The notes under the pieces were generated by a model. It was not told the origin of the DNA and did not search any database. It worked only from the letters and a program-made list of their open reading frames with translations. A DNA stretch of 5,307 nt from Bacteroidales bacterium UBA1192 (lineage in GTDB: Bacteria > Bacteroidota > Bacteroidia > Bacteroidales > Bacteroidaceae). The DNA lies in contig DBYG01000041.1 of NCBI GenBank assembly GCA_002310175.1, positions 3,110 through 8,416 of the forward strand, read 5' to 3'. The first letter of the stretch is position 1. Every line of letters begins with the position of its first letter. This document shows positions 1 through 5,276 of this stretch, in pieces. Made by a program: the position numbers and the translations under genes.

Positions 1-48
1 GCGGCATCACTTATACCCGGTTACCTGATAGCAACATTACTTAATTGA
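1..48 (+). CDS. C-terminal end of an upstream gene (partial)
   Basis: Frame 1 is open from the window edge to a TGA at 46-48 and encodes a short hydrophobic tail, AASLIPGYLIATLLN. The stop lies 7 bases before the ATG at 56, a typical operon spacing, and the other two forward frames also stop within the first 44 bases. The tail reads like the last membrane helix of an integral membrane protein, but 15 residues cannot identify a family. It may be co-transcribed with the membrane gene that follows. Confidence is limited because only the end is visible. Confidence 0.35.
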   Translation, partial: AASLIPGYLIATLLN

Positions 49-55
49 TAAGGTT

Positions 56-391
56 ATGACAGGACAGTTGCTTATAGCTCTAACACTTACGGTTCTGATT
101 GAACTGGGTGTGCTGTGGCTGCTTATGGAGCGCAGGGGTAGGGTGCTTGTCCTGTCGGTTGTGATAAACGTGCTGACCAATGTGCCGCTGAACCTGTATG
201 TCATGCACGTGGGTTACAGCACAAAGTTTATTCTGATTGGTGAACTGCTGGTGTTCATTGTGGAGGCTCTGTGGTATCTCATTTTCATAAGGGATATAAA
301 GAAAGCGGTGGTTTACAGCTTTCTATGTAATGCGGTGAGTTTCCTTTTAGGTTTACTTGGAACGACTGTCTGTTTTTTTTTATGTAAATGA
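56..391 (+). CDS. Small four-helix integral membrane protein of unknown function
   Basis: This 111-residue protein is almost entirely hydrophobic. Four membrane helices can be drawn at about residues 5-23, 30-50, 57-78 and 85-109, with basic loops between them (ERRGR at 25-29, RDIKK at 79-83). Polar residues sit inside the helices: E16, N38, N42, E63, E70 and N92. The pattern N-x3-TN in helix 2 followed by two Glu in helix 3 resembles a recurring type of small bacterial membrane protein, but I cannot name its function. The ATG follows the preceding frame's stop by 7 bases, suggesting an operon. A run of nine T (373-381) lies in the last codons, so a one-base slip there would change only the C-terminal tail. 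No catalytic motif is visible. Confidence 0.8.
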   Translation: MTGQLLIALTLTVLIELGVLWLLMERRGRVLVLSVVINVLTNVPLNLYVMHVGYSTKFILIGELLVFIVEALWYLIFIRDIKKAVVYSFLCNAVSFLLGLLGTTVCFFLCK

Positions 392-420
392 AATATTAAC
401 TGATTATAATTAAATACATT

Positions 421-813
421 ATGCTACATTTTCTGGATATAATAATGACTCCCGGAGGAGAGGGATGGAATAATACAAGACGTCCACGCCGCCCATTCCC
501 GGACATAAGGACTCAAGGATTGTTTAATAAAACAGATACTGTTGATTCAGCAAAACATATTATTCAGACTGCTCCTGATTCTGTATCGGTCGACACATTG
601 ATGAATAAAGGGGTTGCCGATACCATATCAAACCGGAACGGCGTAATAGACACTCTGCATGCATCAGGCAGTTTCCTGAACGGATCGGCTGCAGGCAATG
701 ATCATACAACCCTTATCTGGACCATACTTGCTGTAATTGCAGCGCTGGCGTTATGTTTCTGTTTCATAAGACTGTACCGCAAGCGCTGCTGCGCTCAAAT
801 CCCAACCCGGTGA
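421..813 (+). CDS. Hypothetical protein with a single C-terminal membrane helix
   Basis: This 130-residue protein is not recognised. The N-terminal ~95 residues are polar and low in hydrophobics, with an Arg/Pro-rich patch (TRRPRRPFPDIR at about 19-30) and several scattered Asp-Thr pairs (DTVDS, VDTL, ADTI, IDTL), so this part is probably flexible. One strong membrane helix covers about residues 96-117 and is followed by a basic, Cys-containing tail (RLYRKRCC). This layout suggests a tail-anchored or single-pass protein with its basic end in the cytoplasm, which would put the polar part in the periplasm; that orientation is inferred from the positive-inside rule. There is no N-terminal signal peptide. 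The start could be ATG 421 or the in-frame ATG 445, and neither has a clear ribosome binding site. It starts 29 bases after the previous gene and may be in the same transcript. Confidence 0.62.
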   Translation: MLHFLDIIMTPGGEGWNNTRRPRRPFPDIRTQGLFNKTDTVDSAKHIIQTAPDSVSVDTLMNKGVADTISNRNGVIDTLHASGSFLNGSAAGNDHTTLIWTILAVIAALALCFCFIRLYRKRCCAQIPTR

Positions 814-839
814 CTCTCCGTACTCTGGATTGCAACAGG

Positions 840-871
840 ATTGAAACGCCAGATTCTTGACTATAGTTTTT
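840..871 (+). promoter_or_regulatory. Candidate Bacteroidota-type promoter for the secreted protein gene
   Basis: The 93-base gap before the ATG at 907 holds ATTG (840-843) as a possible -33 element, then 20 bases, then TAGTTTTT (864-871), which fits TAnnTTTG except for its last base. Transcription would start near 875-878 and leave a leader of about 30 bases. A T tract of eight (867-874) overlaps the -7 region. The spacing is right, but both boxes are imperfect and the region is AT-rich, so this is tentative. Confidence 0.3.
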
Positions 872-906
872 TTTATTTGTTGCCAGGTAATCAAAAATCA
901 ATTGTT

Positions 907-1836
907 ATGAAAAAGACCTTGTTCCTGATTGCAGCATTTTTTGCTGTTTCGCTTTCAAATGTGACGGTCAGTGCGCAGAAGGCATTCACTCCCATATCGA
1001 AGGTTACATACGATTATTATGATGGGTTCTTTGATAAGTTTTTTGAGAGAAACACTGATGCCTGTTTCCTTGTCGAACAATCTGTCATAGGACCGGATTT
1101 TCTGGTTTCGGTTGTCCTGAAGAATGGAGCCGTTAAGGTTCGTACCAATGAAAAGGAATACAGCATGCAGTGCGGCAGGGAGTTGTATAAGACGTTGAAA
1201 CTGTTGGCAAAACATGCTGTCCTAACGGCTTCTTTCTCAAACAAGTATCAAGGGTTTGACGGCACCAGTTACTTCCTTTTCTGCAATTTTGACGGAGTAG
1301 AATGCTGGAGTCCAACCGGTATCTGTGAAAAAGCAGTGAACGTATTTTTGGAAGTAGGTCATGCAGTCATGGCAAACGACCGGGAACGGCTGGAGAAACA
1401 GGCCATTGCGGCAGATTCCTTATATCATGTATTCAAGACCTATTATCTTGAGGACTATCCGGTAATAAATGTATCTGTTTCTATTCCGTCAGCTCCTGAA
1501 AGTGGTCGTAAGCTTGAAATGTATTCGGTAGATGACGGTTTTGGTCTGCCTGTGAGTTCTTTCAGTGTTGTTTTCATTTTTCCCGGCAACAGTTTCAGGG
1601 AGGAGTATAGGAAACAATATCTTGAAAGGTATGAAAGCACACTAAAAAAGGTGGCTTACTGGATATATGCCCAATCGGATTTTGCCGATAACTCCAACGG
1701 TGCCACTTTCATAGTTGATGAGAGCGTTAAGAAGCCAATCGTAACCAAATCCGATTTAGGTGACTCTCATATATATGAGATAAGGCTGAAAGCCAGCGAC
1801 CTGACAGCCAAGAAGATGATTTCCCTGCTCCGGTAA
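907..1836 (+). CDS. Secreted or periplasmic protein of unknown function
   Basis: The frame is open from a TTG at 841, but ATG 907 is the better start. It begins a standard signal peptide: MKK, a hydrophobic core (residues 4-16), and a cleavage site VSA|Q at 23/24, the usual Bacteroidota form. The product is 309 residues, about 286 after cleavage. There is no lipobox Cys and no further membrane helix, so it should be soluble in the periplasm or exported. I recognise no enzyme domain. The most motif-like part is FDGTSY (117-122) followed by CWSPTG (133-138), wording I have the impression of seeing in other small secreted Bacteroidota proteins. Cys at 126, 133 and 140 could form disulfides. The C-terminal half has alternating hydrophobic stretches and a lysine- and tyrosine-rich segment (about 235-255). 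It lies 93 bases after the previous gene and has its own candidate promoter. Confidence 0.85.
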   Translation: MKKTLFLIAAFFAVSLSNVTVSAQKAFTPISKVTYDYYDGFFDKFFERNTDACFLVEQSVIGPDFLVSVVLKNGAVKVRTNEKEYSMQCGRELYKTLKLLAKHAVLTASFSNKYQGFDGTSYFLFCNFDGVECWSPTGICEKAVNVFLEVGHAVMANDRERLEKQAIAADSLYHVFKTYYLEDYPVINVSVSIPSAPESGRKLEMYSVDDGFGLPVSSFSVVFIFPGNSFREEYRKQYLERYESTLKKVAYWIYAQSDFADNSNGATFIVDESVKKPIVTKSDLGDSHIYEIRLKASDLTAKKMISLLR

Positions 1837-1888
1837 AACTGCAATTAGCGCATTCAAAGAGAAAGTTGAAGATGAGTATATTATATCG

Positions 1889-2635
1889 GTGCGTTATCGG
1901 GCCTTGACAATAACAGTATTATTGTTCTTTATTATCAGAGTCATATCAGAAATGATGTACGGCTCGCTTCACAATATGGTTTTTCATCCGATGTTTGTGG
2001 GTTATGCGTTTGAAGGACAATTTTTTGGGGCAGTTGCGTTCAGAAAGACACTTAATGTAATACATGTCTTGGGATCAACTAATGTATTGATGTTTTTGTA
2101 TATAATCCTTCTTAAGGTGTTGGTACGTAATGGTAGCGGTAATGGTTACAAGTCGATTCTGCTTCCCAATAGCTATAAGAGAATCGGTTGGTACATTTTT
2201 ATGGGCTCATTGGTATTCATACCTCTTTTTATCTATCTTTTCTGCCATATCTGGAACGGTCACTTATCGGTATATCAGGTATATGAGACGCATTTGACGT
2301 TGTTCAGACTGCTGATTCTGATTCCGTATGTGGGACTGTTGTTCATATGTCTGAGCAAAGAAAAACAGGAGGATGAGCTTATCCGCCACATTAGAGTGCG
2401 TGTGATGGTCTCCTTTGCAATATTCTATCTTATAATAGGTGTTTTGAGCAGTTTTGCCAATATTGCAATGGAAGTGTATAAGCTTTATCCTCATGATAAT
2501 GAGGCATATTTTTTTATGATCGCGGTGTTATTGTTAAGAGTGGTGTTGTGGTTTCCGTTAGTATCGGTGGTGTATGCACTGGTATTGAGAAAGGTTTTGT
2601 CAAACAACTTAAAGGAGAGCGGCAATGAAGAATAA
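1889..2635 (+). CDS. Six-helix membrane protein paired with an XRE regulator
   Basis: This 248-residue protein has six likely membrane helices at about residues 5-21, 57-79, 99-120, 136-155, 172-193 and 208-233. Between helices 4 and 5 is a charged cytoplasmic-looking stretch, SKEKQEDELIRHIR (156-169). A similar 'KEK.EDE.I..(I/L)R' stretch occurs, as I recall, in Bacteroidota membrane proteins encoded next to small XRE regulators; the IGW before helix 3 also fits that type. No function is established that I can name. The start used is GTG 1889. The next in-frame Met codons (residues 22-23) would cut off helix 1, while ATG 1872 is in another frame and stops at 1907. The last 11 bases overlap the regulator gene, and the regulator's ribosome binding site lies inside this gene. 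The pair may act as a membrane sensor and regulator, but that is inference from context. Confidence 0.85.
   Translation: MRYRALTITVLLFFIIRVISEMMYGSLHNMVFHPMFVGYAFEGQFFGAVAFRKTLNVIHVLGSTNVLMFLYIILLKVLVRNGSGNGYKSILLPNSYKRIGWYIFMGSLVFIPLFIYLFCHIWNGHLSVYQVYETHLTLFRLLILIPYVGLLFICLSKEKQEDELIRHIRVRVMVSFAIFYLIIGVLSSFANIAMEVYKLYPHDNEAYFFMIAVLLLRVVLWFPLVSVVYALVLRKVLSNNLKESGNEE
2611..2617 (+). promoter_or_regulatory. Strong Shine-Dalgarno for the XRE regulator gene
   Basis: AAAGGAG lies 7 bases before the ATG at 2625, inside the last codons of the membrane protein gene. It supports ATG 2625 as the regulator's start and suggests translation of the regulator is initiated separately although the genes overlap. 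It stands out because the other starts in this window lack such a site, as is common in Bacteroidota. Confidence 0.6.
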
Positions 2636-2816
2636 TATACGTGTAGAGCGGGCTATTCTGAGAATATCCCAGCAGGATTTGGCAAATGCCATTGGTGTGT
2701 CACGCCAAACCATATTCGCAATTGAGAACGGCAAGTTCATCCCTTCTACCGAGTTGGCGCTCAAGCTCTCGGCCTACTTTGGCAAGAGTGTGAACGACTT
2801 GTTCCAGCTGGATTGA
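2625..2816 (+). CDS. Small XRE/Cro-type helix-turn-helix transcriptional regulator
   Basis: This 63-residue protein is a stand-alone helix-turn-helix domain of the Cro/C1 (HTH_3, XRE) family. The first helix covers about residues 3-12. SQQDLANAIGVS (15-26) forms the positioning helix and turn, SRQTIFAIENGKFIPS (26-41) the recognition helix and the conserved ENGK.IPS segment, and LALKLSAYFGKSVNDLFQLD the last two helices. Its size and wording match the minimal YgzD-like regulators, which have no ligand-binding or protease domain. It should bind DNA as a dimer. It starts within the upstream membrane gene (11-base overlap), so the two are co-transcribed, and it probably controls its own operon or responds to the membrane partner; both are inference. 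It ends just before a palindrome and the structured element. Confidence 0.94.
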   Translation: MKNNIRVERAILRISQQDLANAIGVSRQTIFAIENGKFIPSTELALKLSAYFGKSVNDLFQLD

Positions 2817-2828
2817 TAGCAAGCTATC
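2815..2828 (+). repeat. Perfect palindrome at the regulator's stop codon
   Basis: GATAGC-AA-GCTATC begins within the TGA of the regulator gene. It is followed at once by a shorter symmetrical site, TTAG-TG-CTAA (2831-2840). Neither is followed by a T run, so neither is a classical terminator. They could form a small 3'-end stem that protects the message, or be binding sites for the regulator. The sequence shows only the symmetry. Confidence 0.35.
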
Positions 2829-2836
2829 CGTTAGTG

Positions 2837-3026
2837 CTAAACTTTCAAGGTGCACAGAACTTTTTGGGGTATCGGTATCGTAAACCATCGACGCCCGTGT
2901 CGCTGTGAACGGGAGGGGCCCCTTTTGCGTTAGCAAAATAAAAAGAAGGTTCATCCCATTGGCCGATGGACAATGGGATAGGACCTGAAAGGTCCGTAGT
3001 TTCAGATACTGATACCCCAAAAAGTT
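2837..3026 (+). repeat. Structured intergenic repeat: inverted repeat enclosing four hairpins
   Basis: The 234-base gap between two convergent genes is filled by a highly structured element. A 22-bp inverted repeat with one mismatch pairs 2858-2879 (AACTTTTTGGGGTATC...) with 3005-3026 (...GATACCCCAAAAAGTT). After a 2x2 internal loop the stem continues for 4 bp (2882-2885 with 2999-3002). Inside lie four consecutive hairpins: CCCGT/ACGGG (2894-2898, 2909-2913), TTTTGC-GTTA-GCAAAA (2923-2938), ATCCCATTG/CAATGGGAT (2953-2961, 2971-2979) and GGACC-TGAAA-GGTCC (2981-2995). AGGGGCCCCT (2914-2923) is also a perfect palindrome, overlapping the second hairpin by one base. The fold is a closed multi-branch junction. 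The left edge (2837-2866) is nearly repeated at the end of the window, so this is probably one copy of a dispersed family. There is no transposase and no clear target duplication. It could be a non-autonomous mobile element, a structured RNA or a 3'-end/terminator element; the sequence does not decide. Confidence 0.65.
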
Positions 3027-3050
3027 TTCTCTAAAACGTAAGAATATTTT

Positions 3051-4499
3051 TTAATTAGAGTTGCGTTTGAGTGTGAGGGTGTGGTCGATGGTGGAGGGGA
3101 GTTCCTCGGGGTAATGGGTTACTATGATAAGGGTCTTTTGCGGATTGAGGCAGAAGGCCTTTATTATTTCCATTACTAAGGTGCGGCGCTGGCGGTCCAG
3201 TCCGTGAAGAGGCTCGTCAAGAATGAGTAGGGAAGGGTTCTTTACGAACGCACGGGCTAGCAGGATCATGCGTTGCTCTCCGCTGGATAGTTCCAGAAAG
3301 TCACGCTCCTCCAGATCCGATATGCCGAAAATGTTCATCCAGATGCGGCATCGGTCACGTTCATCGGCAGTAATTTTTTTATACAAACCGATGGTGTCAT
3401 GCAGACCTGATGCCACTATTTCTATGGCGGGATAGCGGCGGCAGTAGGAGCGGTGCATCTCGGGCGATACGTAACCTATGTGCTTCTTAATCTCCCAGAT
3501 GCTCTCACCAGTACCGCGAGGACGGCCAAAGAGTGCTATATCACAGGCGTATGACTGAGGGTTATCGGCATATACCATGCTCAGAAGGGCTGACTTGCCG
3601 CTTCCGTTGGGGCCCAGCAACGCCCAATGCTCGCCTTTGCGCACAGTCCAGTCCAGTTCATTCAGGATGCGGCGGCTTTCATACTGGAGTATAACCTTAT
3701 TGCAGCGGACTATCTCATCAGAATCCATGCCGTTCTCGGGCAGATTATGCATCATATCTATCAGATCCGGCGCCAGAACGGGCAGGGGGAGCGGTTCAAG
3801 CGGCCTGGCCATATATTCAGTTGCCGGAATGACATCGGTACACTTGCGGTCACGCACCTCTATAATATGAGTGATGAACTGCGGGATATCCTCGCGGCGC
3901 GATACCACAAGGATAATCTGCATGTTCCACTCTATTACAAGGCTTTGGAGCAGGCGGCAAAGCATATCGCGGGTCTGTACGTCAAGGCCTATGAACAGGC
4001 TGTCTATGATGACAATCTTGGGGCGAAGGGCTAGCGCGCGGGACAGCTGGTACTTGCGCATCTCGCCGCTGGAGAGCGTCACAAGCTGCTTGTCCCAGAT
4101 GAACGGCAGGTCAAAAAGCGTGAAAAGGCGCTCCTTCCATACCGGATCCTTAACATCTGGGAAAGCGTCATGGACTATGGCCGATTCGCCCATCTCGGTC
4201 ATGTTCCAGCGTTGTTGGTAGAAATAGGTGCTGTCGGCACTGCCGTAACTGTCGCGGAAGGTGATGTAGCGGATATCGGCCCCGCAAATGCCGCTGCCGT
4301 ATTCCACCTCGCGGTTGTCGAGTAGGGGATACTGACGGAGCAAAGTGTTGACCAGAAGGGTCTTACCGGCACCGTTGGGGCCTACTATGGCAGTCTGCCA
4401 ACCTTCACGGATGCATAAATTAATGGGTGCGGCCATTCTGTAACGTGCATCGCAGGCCAGACCGTTCTCAATTCTTATGGTAAAATCACCTCTTTCCAC
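3051..4499 (-). CDS. modF: ModF-like tandem ABC ATPase (two nucleotide-binding domains)
   Basis: This 482-residue protein has two ABC ATPase domains and no membrane helices. Domain 1 has Walker A GPNGAGKT (40-47), signature LSSGE (142-146) and Walker B IVIID (162-166), but Ser167 replaces the catalytic Glu and the H-loop reads VSRRED (199-204) without His. Domain 2 has Walker A GPNGSGKS (296-303), signature LSSGEQR (404-410), Walker B LLILDEP (424-430) and H-loop His462. The segment LFGRPRGTGESIWEIKKHIGYVS (323-345) closely matches my memory of E. coli ModF (490 residues), as do the length and overall layout. ModF is encoded with the molybdate transporter in E. coli but its role is unsettled; here no mod gene is adjacent, so a molybdate link is unsupported. 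The symbol denotes family only. The start is GTG 4499, needed to keep the first beta strands of domain 1. It is divergent from the methyltransferase gene. Confidence 0.93.
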   Translation of the reverse strand: MERGDFTIRIENGLACDARYRMAAPINLCIREGWQTAIVGPNGAGKTLLVNTLLRQYPLLDNREVEYGSGICGADIRYITFRDSYGSADSTYFYQQRWNMTEMGESAIVHDAFPDVKDPVWKERLFTLFDLPFIWDKQLVTLSSGEMRKYQLSRALALRPKIVIIDSLFIGLDVQTRDMLCRLLQSLVIEWNMQIILVVSRREDIPQFITHIIEVRDRKCTDVIPATEYMARPLEPLPLPVLAPDLIDMMHNLPENGMDSDEIVRCNKVILQYESRRILNELDWTVRKGEHWALLGPNGSGKSALLSMVYADNPQSYACDIALFGRPRGTGESIWEIKKHIGYVSPEMHRSYCRRYPAIEIVASGLHDTIGLYKKITADERDRCRIWMNIFGISDLEERDFLELSSGEQRMILLARAFVKNPSLLILDEPLHGLDRQRRTLVMEIIKAFCLNPQKTLIIVTHYPEELPSTIDHTLTLKRNSN

Positions 4500-4518
4500 T
4501 TTATCGCTTTTATCACTG

Positions 4519-4526
4519 CAAAGTTA
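4519..4526 (-). promoter_or_regulatory. Bacteroidota -7 box for the ModF-like gene
   Basis: Read on the minus strand, this is TAACTTTG, a full match to TAnnTTTG, followed by CA as is common in this phylum. Transcription would begin around 4512-4516, giving a leader of roughly 13-17 bases before the GTG at 4499. No good TTTG element is seen about 20 bases upstream, so the -33 part is weak or absent. Confidence 0.5.
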
Positions 4527-4541
4527 GTGTAAAATGCACTA
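4525..4541. promoter_or_regulatory. Inverted repeat between divergent -7 boxes (possible operator)
   Basis: TAGTG, 7 bases, CACTA forms a 17-base symmetrical site lying exactly between and touching both candidate -7 boxes. A further CACT at 4514-4517 gives a third half-site. A regulator bound here could affect both genes. The half-sites are only 5 bases, so chance is quite possible. Confidence 0.2.
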
Positions 4542-4547
4542 CCTTCG
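4540..4547 (+). promoter_or_regulatory. Candidate -7 box for the methyltransferase gene
   Basis: TACCTTCG fits TAnnTTTG except for one base. It ends 4 bases before ATG 4552, so transcription would start about at the start codon and the message would have almost no leader. If the upstream ATG 4534 were used instead, this box would lie inside the coding region and could not serve it. No clear -33 box is visible at the expected distance. Confidence 0.35.
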
Positions 4548-4551
4548 TGCC

Positions 4552-5256
4552 ATGATTCCCGCTTTATATTTGATTCCGAACCTATTGGGTGATACTCCGG
4601 TGGAGCAGGTGCTGCCCTCGTACAATCACGAAATCATAATGGGCATACGCCATTTCATAGTGGAGGACGTACGTACCGCTCGTCGTTTCCTCAAACTTGT
4701 GGACCGTAGCATCGACATAGACCAGCTCACATTCTACACATTAAACAAACACACAAACCCTGAGGAAGTTGCAAGTATGCTGAAACCCTTGGAGGAGGGA
4801 AGTCACATGGGCGTAATCTCCGAGGCTGGTTGCCCCGCTGTAGCCGATCCCGGTGCCGATGTAGTAGCGATAGCCCAGCGCAAAGGCCTGCAGGTAATCC
4901 CTCTGGTAGGTCCCTCAAGCATAATCCTGGCAGTAATGGGCTCCGGATTCAACGGCCAGAGCTTCGCCTTCAACGGCTATCTGCCCATAGAGCCCGATGA
5001 CCGCATCAAAACCCTAAAGAAACTGGAACAGCGTGCCTACAGCGAGAATCAGACACAGCTCTTTATTGAGACCCCGTACCGCAACGCCAAGATGATGGCT
5101 GACATCCTGAAAGCCTGCCGTCCCCAAACCCATCTCTGCATCGCGGCAGGCCTCACCACCAAAGACGAATATATAAAGACACGCACCGTAAAAGAGTGGG
5201 GAGGCAAATTTCCACAACTTGAAAAGATACCATGTATCTTCTTAATCTACAAATAG
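4552..5256 (+). CDS. RsmI-like SAM-dependent methyltransferase (tetrapyrrole methylase fold)
   Basis: This 234-residue protein belongs to the TP_methylase (SAM-dependent, class III) superfamily, in the branch containing RsmI, which 2'-O-methylates C1402 of 16S rRNA. Seen in order (numbering from ATG 4552): ALYLIPNLLGDTP (4-16) as the N-terminal strand, VEDVRTARRFL (37-47) like the EDTR..LL motif, SEAGCPAVADPGADVV (90-105) in place of the usual SDAGTP.ISDPG SAM-site motif, GPSSII (120-125) for GPSA, and FNGYLP (about 151-156). Length is slightly short for RsmI. The altered motifs suggest a paralogue common in Bacteroides, so the substrate is left open. The frame is open from ATG 4534, but the family starts right before PALYLIP, so ATG 4552 is preferred. 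The gene is divergent from the ModF-like gene and followed by a second copy of the intergenic repeat edge. Confidence 0.92.
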   Translation: MIPALYLIPNLLGDTPVEQVLPSYNHEIIMGIRHFIVEDVRTARRFLKLVDRSIDIDQLTFYTLNKHTNPEEVASMLKPLEEGSHMGVISEAGCPAVADPGADVVAIAQRKGLQVIPLVGPSSIILAVMGSGFNGQSFAFNGYLPIEPDDRIKTLKKLEQRAYSENQTQLFIETPYRNAKMMADILKACRPQTHLCIAAGLTTKDEYIKTRTVKEWGGKFPQLEKIPCIFLIYK

Positions 5257-5276
5257 TTATAGAAGGCAACCTTTGA

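Noticed and set aside
373..381. Nine-T tract as a phase-variation switch
   Set aside because: A slip here would change only the last few residues of the membrane protein, so there would be little switching effect.
841..906. N-terminal extension of the secreted protein from TTG 841
   Set aside because: The extension would bury the signal peptide 22 residues inside the protein, while ATG 907 begins a perfect signal peptide and the extension region contains a candidate promoter.
2700..3020. 106-codon minus-strand open frame across the regulator and the structured element
   Set aside because: Its first part comes from the inverted repeats and hairpins and its last part lies antisense to the clear HTH gene; the product has no coherent domain. 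It is a shadow frame.
2858..3026. Invertible promoter (phase-variable switch) between the 22-bp inverted repeats
   Set aside because: Such switches are common in Bacteroides, but this one lies between convergent genes, where flipping would only drive antisense transcripts, and no clear promoter or nearby recombinase gene is seen. Long-read evidence of both orientations would revive it.
2858..3026. Classical MITE bounded by the inverted repeat arms
   Set aside because: No target duplication is visible next to the arms, and the similarity with the second copy extends outside the left arm, so the arms are not the element's ends. A mobile origin is still possible with other boundaries.
2858..3026. 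Integron attC recombination site
   Set aside because: The element follows a gene and folds on itself, but the ends lack the RYYYAAC and GTTRRRY core sites in the right arrangement and there is no integrase.
3029..3060. CTCTAA/TTAGAG inverted repeat as a terminator for the ModF-like gene
   Set aside because: The stem is only 6 AT-rich pairs with a 20-base loop and begins inside the coding end; too weak to call.
3627..4034. 135-codon plus-strand frame inside the ModF-like gene
   Set aside because: It is antisense to well-conserved ABC ATPase motifs, and its product shows no recognisable domain. Such shadows are common in GC-richer genes.
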